A stretch of DNA of 64,000 nt from the NCBI RefSeq assembly GCF_014649995.1, contig NZ_BMUC01000015.1:91669-155668 (forward strand), in the 5' to 3' direction. This DNA is from Streptomyces griseoflavus. Its GTDB lineage: Bacteria; Actinomycetota; Actinomycetes; Streptomycetales; Streptomycetaceae. The notes under the pieces were generated by a model. The model saw only the letters and a list, made by a program, of their open reading frames with translations. It made no database searches and was not told the origin of the DNA. The position numbers and the translations under genes were made by a program. Of this stretch, positions 59,871 through 64,000 are shown in pieces (positions within the stretch are counted from its first letter, which is position 1; every line of letters starts with the position of its first letter).

Positions 59871-62129
59871 GTGTTCGAACGTTTGGCCGACCTGGCGATC
59901 CGCCGGTCCCGGTTGGTGCTGGCCGTCGCCGCCTTGGCCGTGGCACTGATGGGCGTGGTGGGCGCCGGCGCCTTCGACAAGCTGAAGGGGGGCGGCTTCG
60001 ACGACCCCGCCTCCCCCTCCACGCGAGCGGCGAACGTCCTCGCCGACAAGTTCGGCGGTGAGACCAATCTCGTCCTGCTGGTCCGCTCCCCCGACGGTCC
60101 CGTCGACGCCCCAGCGGTCGAGGAGGACGGCCGCAGCCTGGTGGCCGAGCTGAAGCAGGACGATCGGCTCGGCAACGTCGTCTCGTACTGGGAGACGGAC
60201 AGCCCCGACCTGCGCAGCGAGGACGGCCGTCAGGCCATGGTTCTCGCCCATGTGAAAGGCGACAGCACAGAGCAGCGGAAGAGCGCCATCGCGATCCTGG
60301 ACACCTACAGCGGTACCTACAAGGACACCCTGACCGTCCGGGCCGGCGGAGGCGCCGCCGTAGGAGCCGACCTGTCGAACCAGGTGGTCGAGGATCTGAT
60401 CCTCGCCGAGGCGATCGCCCTACCGTTGACCCTCCTGCTGCTCCTGATCGTCTTCGGCAGCGTCGTCGCGGCACTGCTGCCGCTCGCCGTCGCGGTCATC
60501 GCCATCATCGGCTCGTTCGCCCAGCTCTTCCTGCTCGGCAGCGTCACCGACGTGGCCGACACCGCCACCAACCTCACCACCGCCCTCGGGCTCGGACTGG
60601 GTATCGACTACGCCCTGCTGATGGTCAGCCGCTTCCGGGAGCAGCTCGCGGCCGGGACGAGCGTGGACGACGCCGTCCGGCGGACGGTGCACACCGCCGG
60701 CCGCACCGTCGCCTTCTCCGCGGCGACCGTCGCGGCGGCCCTGGCCGCCCTGATGGTGTTCCCGCAGTACTTCCTGCGCTCGTTCGGCTTCGCCGGCGTC
60801 GGTGTCGTCGCCATCGCAGCCCTGAGCACCCTGTTCGTGATGCCGGCCCTGCTGAAGGTCCTGGGGCACCGGGTCAACAGCGGGCGGATGCCGTGGGCGA
60901 AGTCGCGACGCTCCGAGGCCCGGGCACCCGTGTGGGGACGGCTGGCGCGCACCGTCATGCGGCGGCCCGTGCTCACGGCGGTCCCCGTCCTCACCGTGCT
61001 GCTGCTGGCCGCGAGCCCTCTGCTGAACATCACCTTCGGCACCCCGGACGAACGCGTCCTGCCCGAGGACGCCGAGAGCCGCCAGGTCTCGCAGGTCCTG
61101 CGGGAGGAGTTCGGCGGCAGCCAGGACTCGGCCGTCTTCATCACCCTGGACAGCGCCGTGGAGCCGGCCCCGCTGGCCTCCTACGCGGAGCGACTGGCCG
61201 CGCTCGAGGGCGTCGAGCGCGTCGAGACGAGCGCGGGCACCTACAGCGCCGGGCGGCCCGTCGTGACCGGCCCGGCCGACTCCGCCCTCGGCAGGCCCGA
61301 CGCACAGCGGATCACGGTGGTGAGCAGCCTGACACCGAAGTCGGAGGCAGCCGAGGCCCTGGTCGAGCAGGTACGTTCGGTGACCGCGCCCCCGGGGACC
61401 GACCCCTTGGTCGGCGGTGACGACGCCGTACTGGTCGACGCCAAGGAATCCATCGCCGCCAAGCTCCCGCTGGCCGTGACCCTCATCGCCCTCAGCACCT
61501 TCCTGCTGCTCTTCCTGTTCACCGGAAGCGTCGTGCAGCCGTTGCGCGCACTGATCCTCAACCTGATCAGCCTGGGAGCCACCCTCGGCGTGATGACCTG
61601 GATCTTCCAGGACGGCAACCTCTCCTCACTGCTCGGCTTCACCGCCCAGCCGATGGAGCTGGCGATGACCGTGCTGATGTTCTGCATCGCCTTCGGCCTC
61701 TCGATGGACTACGAGGTCTTCGTCACCAGCAGGATCAAGGAACTCCACGACCAGGGTGCGGACGGCGAGACCGCCGTGATCAACGGCCTCGGCCACACCG
61801 GGCGCATCGTCAGCGCGGCCGCCTTCCTGCTCGCGGTGAGCTTCTTCGCCTTCGGCACGGCTCAACTCAGCTTCGTGCAGATGTTCGGCCTCGGCAGCGG
61901 CCTGGCCATCCTCATCGACGCCCTCGCCGTACGCGGCGTACTCGTGCCGGCCGCGATGCGGCTGCTGGGCGGCTCAGCCTGGTACGCGCCCCGCCTCCTG
62001 CGCACCTTCCACGCGCGGTACGGCCTCAGCGAAAACGGTCCCGAGCCGGCGTCCGCCCCCGAACCGGTGTCCACTCCCGGGTCGGCGGCAAAGACTCGGG
62101 ACGGTGCCAGGGACTCGACCATGGTGTGA
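59871..62129 (+). CDS. MMPL-family (RND) transporter
   Basis: A 752-residue membrane protein with the duplicated 1+5 helix plan of MMPL proteins. Helix 1 is at about 14-35, then comes an external domain, then a helix block with GLGLGIDYALLMVSRFREQL. The second half carries another external domain and IAFGLSMDYEVFVTSRIKELHDQG. The paired GIDY/SMDY motifs hold the proton-relay residues. It exports lipids, drugs or secondary metabolites using the proton gradient. AAGGAG nine bases upstream sets the GTG at 59871. It is controlled by the divergent TetR protein, by inference. Confidence 0.95.
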   Translation: MFERLADLAIRRSRLVLAVAALAVALMGVVGAGAFDKLKGGGFDDPASPSTRAANVLADKFGGETNLVLLVRSPDGPVDAPAVEEDGRSLVAELKQDDRLGNVVSYWETDSPDLRSEDGRQAMVLAHVKGDSTEQRKSAIAILDTYSGTYKDTLTVRAGGGAAVGADLSNQVVEDLILAEAIALPLTLLLLLIVFGSVVAALLPLAVAVIAIIGSFAQLFLLGSVTDVADTATNLTTALGLGLGIDYALLMVSRFREQLAAGTSVDDAVRRTVHTAGRTVAFSAATVAAALAALMVFPQYFLRSFGFAGVGVVAIAALSTLFVMPALLKVLGHRVNSGRMPWAKSRRSEARAPVWGRLARTVMRRPVLTAVPVLTVLLLAASPLLNITFGTPDERVLPEDAESRQVSQVLREEFGGSQDSAVFITLDSAVEPAPLASYAERLAALEGVERVETSAGTYSAGRPVVTGPADSALGRPDAQRITVVSSLTPKSEAAEALVEQVRSVTAPPGTDPLVGGDDAVLVDAKESIAAKLPLAVTLIALSTFLLLFLFTGSVVQPLRALILNLISLGATLGVMTWIFQDGNLSSLLGFTAQPMELAMTVLMFCIAFGLSMDYEVFVTSRIKELHDQGADGETAVINGLGHTGRIVSAAAFLLAVSFFAFGTAQLSFVQMFGLGSGLAILIDALAVRGVLVPAAMRLLGGSAWYAPRLLRTFHARYGLSENGPEPASAPEPVSTPGSAAKTRDGARDSTMV

Positions 62130-62171
62130 CTCGACCGACCACCCTCGGCGACCCACCGCAACGCTCCGGAA

Positions 62172-62207
62172 CACGTCGCAGCCGGCTGGAGTGCCGGCTG
62201 CGACGTG
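62172..62207. terminator. Terminator between MMPL and small zinc-ribbon genes
   Basis: CACGTCGCAGCCGG (62172-62185) pairs perfectly with CCGGCTGCGACGTG (62194-62207) around an 8-base loop, 43 bases past the MMPL stop and 40 bases past the end of the convergent gene. Confidence 0.8.
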
Positions 62208-62246
62208 GACAAGGGGCCCCGGGCGGGGCGCCCGCACGTGGCGCGG

Positions 62247-62438
62247 TCAGTTGAGCGCACGCAGTGCCAGCCGCGCCAGACTCACGATTCCCCGCCCGAC
62301 CCACGCGAGCAGCCCCGTCTCCACGACCAGCTCGGCAGCGTCCGCGGCCACGTCCCCCCGGTCCGACCGGGCAGGGCACCGGGAACAGGAACGAGGCCAA
62401 CGGCGCTTCTGCGCACCGCATTTCCTACACATCGCCAT
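62247..62438 (-). CDS. Small zinc-ribbon protein with hydrophobic C-terminus
   Basis: A 63-residue protein: MAMCRKCGAQKRRWPRSCSRCPAR is a CxxC...CxxC zinc ribbon, followed by a short acidic linker and an amphipathic or membrane-inserting helix (LLAWVGRGIVSLARLALRALN). Small streptomycete proteins of this form recur, without known function. The ATG GCG ATG start is preceded by GAGG/GGAGAG purines. It lies between the MMPL gene and the winged-helix regulator. Confidence 0.6.
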   Translation of the reverse strand: MAMCRKCGAQKRRWPRSCSRCPARSDRGDVAADAAELVVETGLLAWVGRGIVSLARLALRALN

Positions 62439-62616
62439 GGCCTCATTCTCTCCCGGCCTCCGGGCGACCCGTACACGCCGAGCCAGGCCGGGCCATGCTC
62501 TGCACGGTCTTCGCGGTCGACGCCGAGCCAGGCGCGCGGACCGCGCGTCCACCCCGTACCGTCCCGGTCGGCATTCGGCGGTCGCGCAGCAGCCTGTGCT
62601 GGTCGACGGCAGCAGC

Positions 62617-63642
62617 TCATCCATGGCGCCCCCGGGCGGAGGCAAGCTGCTGACGGAGGAGCCGGGAGCCTTCGGGTGTGCGGCGATAGAGCACGGACCG
62701 GCCTGCTCGGGCACGGGTGACGAGGCCGGCGCGGTGGAGGACGCCGAGGTGGTACGACACTGTCGCGGGGCTCAGGAAGTGTCGTCCCGCCAGATGGGCG
62801 GTGGAGGCGGGCTGCGTCAGTGCGGCAAGGAGTCCGGCCCGGGTGGGGCCGAGCAACTGGGCCACCTCGGCGGGAGGGACCACGGGGGCGATGCCCCCGG
62901 TGACGGCCCGGTCACGTACGGGATAGATGAGCATCGGCGGCCGGCCTTCTTCGCGCGTGGGGTCCACCGCCACGCCCGGCCCGGGCATGACCAGCGACGG
63001 TACGACGACCACCATGGGTACCGGCAGTGCGATCCGCAGCCGACTCACCACGCGCAGGGTTCCCTCGCCCCACTCGATGTCGGGATGCAGAGAGTTGAAA
63101 AGGCGCGCTGCTCCGTGCCCGGCCAGCAGGCCGGCGCATCGGCCGATCTCCGCGTCCAGGACAGCCTTGGCGGCCTCCCAGTGCGGGGCGAAGGCCAGTT
63201 CCCAGTACCGCCGCATCTCCTCCGCCGCTTGCCGGGCCACGTGCGCACCGCCCCGTGCCATGGCCCGCCGCACCCCCTCCGGCAGCGCGGAAGGGGCCAG
63301 GCCGTTGCGCGGCCGCCCCACACGTAACGCCTCCAGCTCGCCCATGACGCGCTCGGGTGGGGTGCACCGGACCCGCTCCAGTTCCTCCTCGACGGTGGGT
63401 GAGGGGCCGGACGGGTAGGGGTTGAGGAAGTCCGGCACGTATCCGGGCCCGTTCAGGGCCAGTTCGGACAGCAGTGGCAGCCGGGCCCTGCGCAGCACGC
63501 GTCGTGCGCGAGCGACCCACGGATCGGCGTCCGGGCCCGGCTGCAGGCCGCAGGGCAGCAGCGTCGCGACGACCTCGTGCAACGGCGAAACGGCGAAGCG
63601 AGAGCGGGCGAGCCCGGCGGCATCAACGGTGAGCTCGATCAT
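62617..63642 (-). CDS. ArsR-like winged-helix transcriptional regulator
   Basis: A 341-residue protein. An N-terminal region of about 250 residues starts MIELTVDAAGLARSRFAVSPLHEV. The C-terminal ArsR-type winged helix reads TAHLAGRHFLSPATVSYHLGVLHRAGLVTRARAGRSVLYRRT. The N-terminal domain has the pattern of the DUF5937-type streptomycete regulators. GGGAGAG before the ATG at 63642 sets the start. Same architecture as the gene at 13551-14531. Targets unknown; the next gene upstream on the other strand is a possible one. Confidence 0.88.
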   Translation of the reverse strand: MIELTVDAAGLARSRFAVSPLHEVVATLLPCGLQPGPDADPWVARARRVLRRARLPLLSELALNGPGYVPDFLNPYPSGPSPTVEEELERVRCTPPERVMGELEALRVGRPRNGLAPSALPEGVRRAMARGGAHVARQAAEEMRRYWELAFAPHWEAAKAVLDAEIGRCAGLLAGHGAARLFNSLHPDIEWGEGTLRVVSRLRIALPVPMVVVVPSLVMPGPGVAVDPTREEGRPPMLIYPVRDRAVTGGIAPVVPPAEVAQLLGPTRAGLLAALTQPASTAHLAGRHFLSPATVSYHLGVLHRAGLVTRARAGRSVLYRRTPEGSRLLRQQLASARGRHG

Positions 63643-63951
63643 GACTCTCCCACTGTCCGGTCGCGCGTGCCGTGACCGTGTCCGTCCCTTCACACCTGAT
63701 CGAATCCTGGCACGGAACGGGTCGGGAGCGGGCCCGGTTGACGCATCACGGCCATCTCCGGACGGCAGCATCGATCAATTCAAGGTGTGCGCCGGCCCGA
63801 TGGGCAACGAGACCTGCTCTCCCTGGACACGTGGATACTGACCGCGGCCGTTCTGCACAACGGTTCAGCCGGGCCCGGAGTTCGTCCTGTCGTCACCGGG
63901 CAACGCCTGTCGGCGCCTTGTCCGCGGCAAAGCCGGGGTAACGTCCCTGAC
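63643..63951. other. Intergenic region at the right edge
   Basis: About 310 bases between the winged-helix regulator and a plus-strand gene start cut by the window end. TTGTCC (63918-63923) and TAACGT (63939-63944) could be a promoter for a leaderless transcript of the latter. Nothing else was recognised. Confidence 0.35.
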
Positions 63952-64000
63952 ATGGCTCTCCCCACCACCGTTGAGCGCGCTCAACGCCTCAAGCAGTTGC
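63952..64000 (+). CDS. Possible 5' end of a gene cut by the window edge
   Basis: ATG at 63952 begins MALPTTVERAQRLKQL and runs off the end. There is no ribosome site, but a TAACGT -10-like hexamer ends seven bases before the ATG, the arrangement of leaderless streptomycete genes. Only 16 residues are visible, so the product cannot be named. Confidence 0.35.
   Translation, partial: MALPTTVERAQRLKQL

Overview
The window is chromosomal DNA from a Streptomyces or close actinomycete. The evidence is very high G+C with strong third-position bias, GTG and TTG starts behind GGAGG-type ribosome sites, many small secreted proteins, and streptomycete-typical families (DUF6233, SAV_915, BTAD regulator, AOC-barrel secreted protein, two-AsnC-domain Lrp regulator). 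I saw no rRNA, tRNA, CRISPR array, transposase or phage gene.

Layout. 1-3.6 kb: a cold-shock protein and a large LuxR-type ATPase regulator. 3.7-8.6 kb: an MBL-fold hydrolase plus type-B carboxylesterase pair, small secreted and membrane proteins, and a TetR remnant. 8.8-17 kb: small regulator/enzyme pairs (Lrp with a VOC protein, MarR with an alpha/beta hydrolase and tandem operators), a winged-helix regulator, two small secreted proteins (one tendamistat-like) and a hemerythrin protein. 17.2-21.7 kb: an ImuB-like inactive Y-family polymerase, DUF6233 and CxxC proteins, and an SF2 helicase with four helicase-associated repeats. 21.8-27.9 kb: aldo/keto reductase, a zf-UBP/DUF427 fusion, a DHFR-like protein and hypotheticals. 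28.2-32.2 kb: ectABCD for ectoine and hydroxyectoine, followed closely by a SAV_915 protein and a metallothionein-like protein. 32.3-33.8 kb: an Fe-S (PhrB/CryB type) photolyase.

34.3-48.8 kb is the most coherent system: a glycan-foraging island for sialylated, GalNAc-containing glycans. It encodes a secreted sialidase, a Tat-exported GH109 alpha-N-acetylgalactosaminidase, an orphan NEW3-domain secreted protein, a DeoR/AgaR-type regulator, a sugar ABC importer (lipoprotein and two permeases, no ATPase), an AgaS-like SIS protein, a PfkB hexose-phosphate kinase, a KbaY/GatY/AgaY-type class II aldolase and a secreted GH84 beta-N-acetylglucosaminidase. Together these would strip sialic acid, GalNAc and GlcNAc outside the cell, import an amino sugar or glycan, and take the GalNAc part through tagatose phosphates into glycolysis. 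No GalNAc-6-P deacetylase gene is visible; the only loose junction in the operon is where one might have been. A near-perfect 18-bp palindrome stands at two places around the sialidase gene, and a DasR-like site lies in front of the GH84 gene.

48.9-64 kb: secreted AOC-barrel and hypothetical proteins, an MFS exporter behind a truncated siderophore-binding lipoprotein and an iron-box-like site, aminopeptidase N, a haloacetate-dehalogenase-like hydrolase divergent from a BTAD regulator, a GNAT acetyltransferase, a TetR/MMPL pair sharing a palindromic operator, a small zinc-ribbon protein, a second winged-helix regulator related to the one at 14 kb, and a gene start cut by the window edge.
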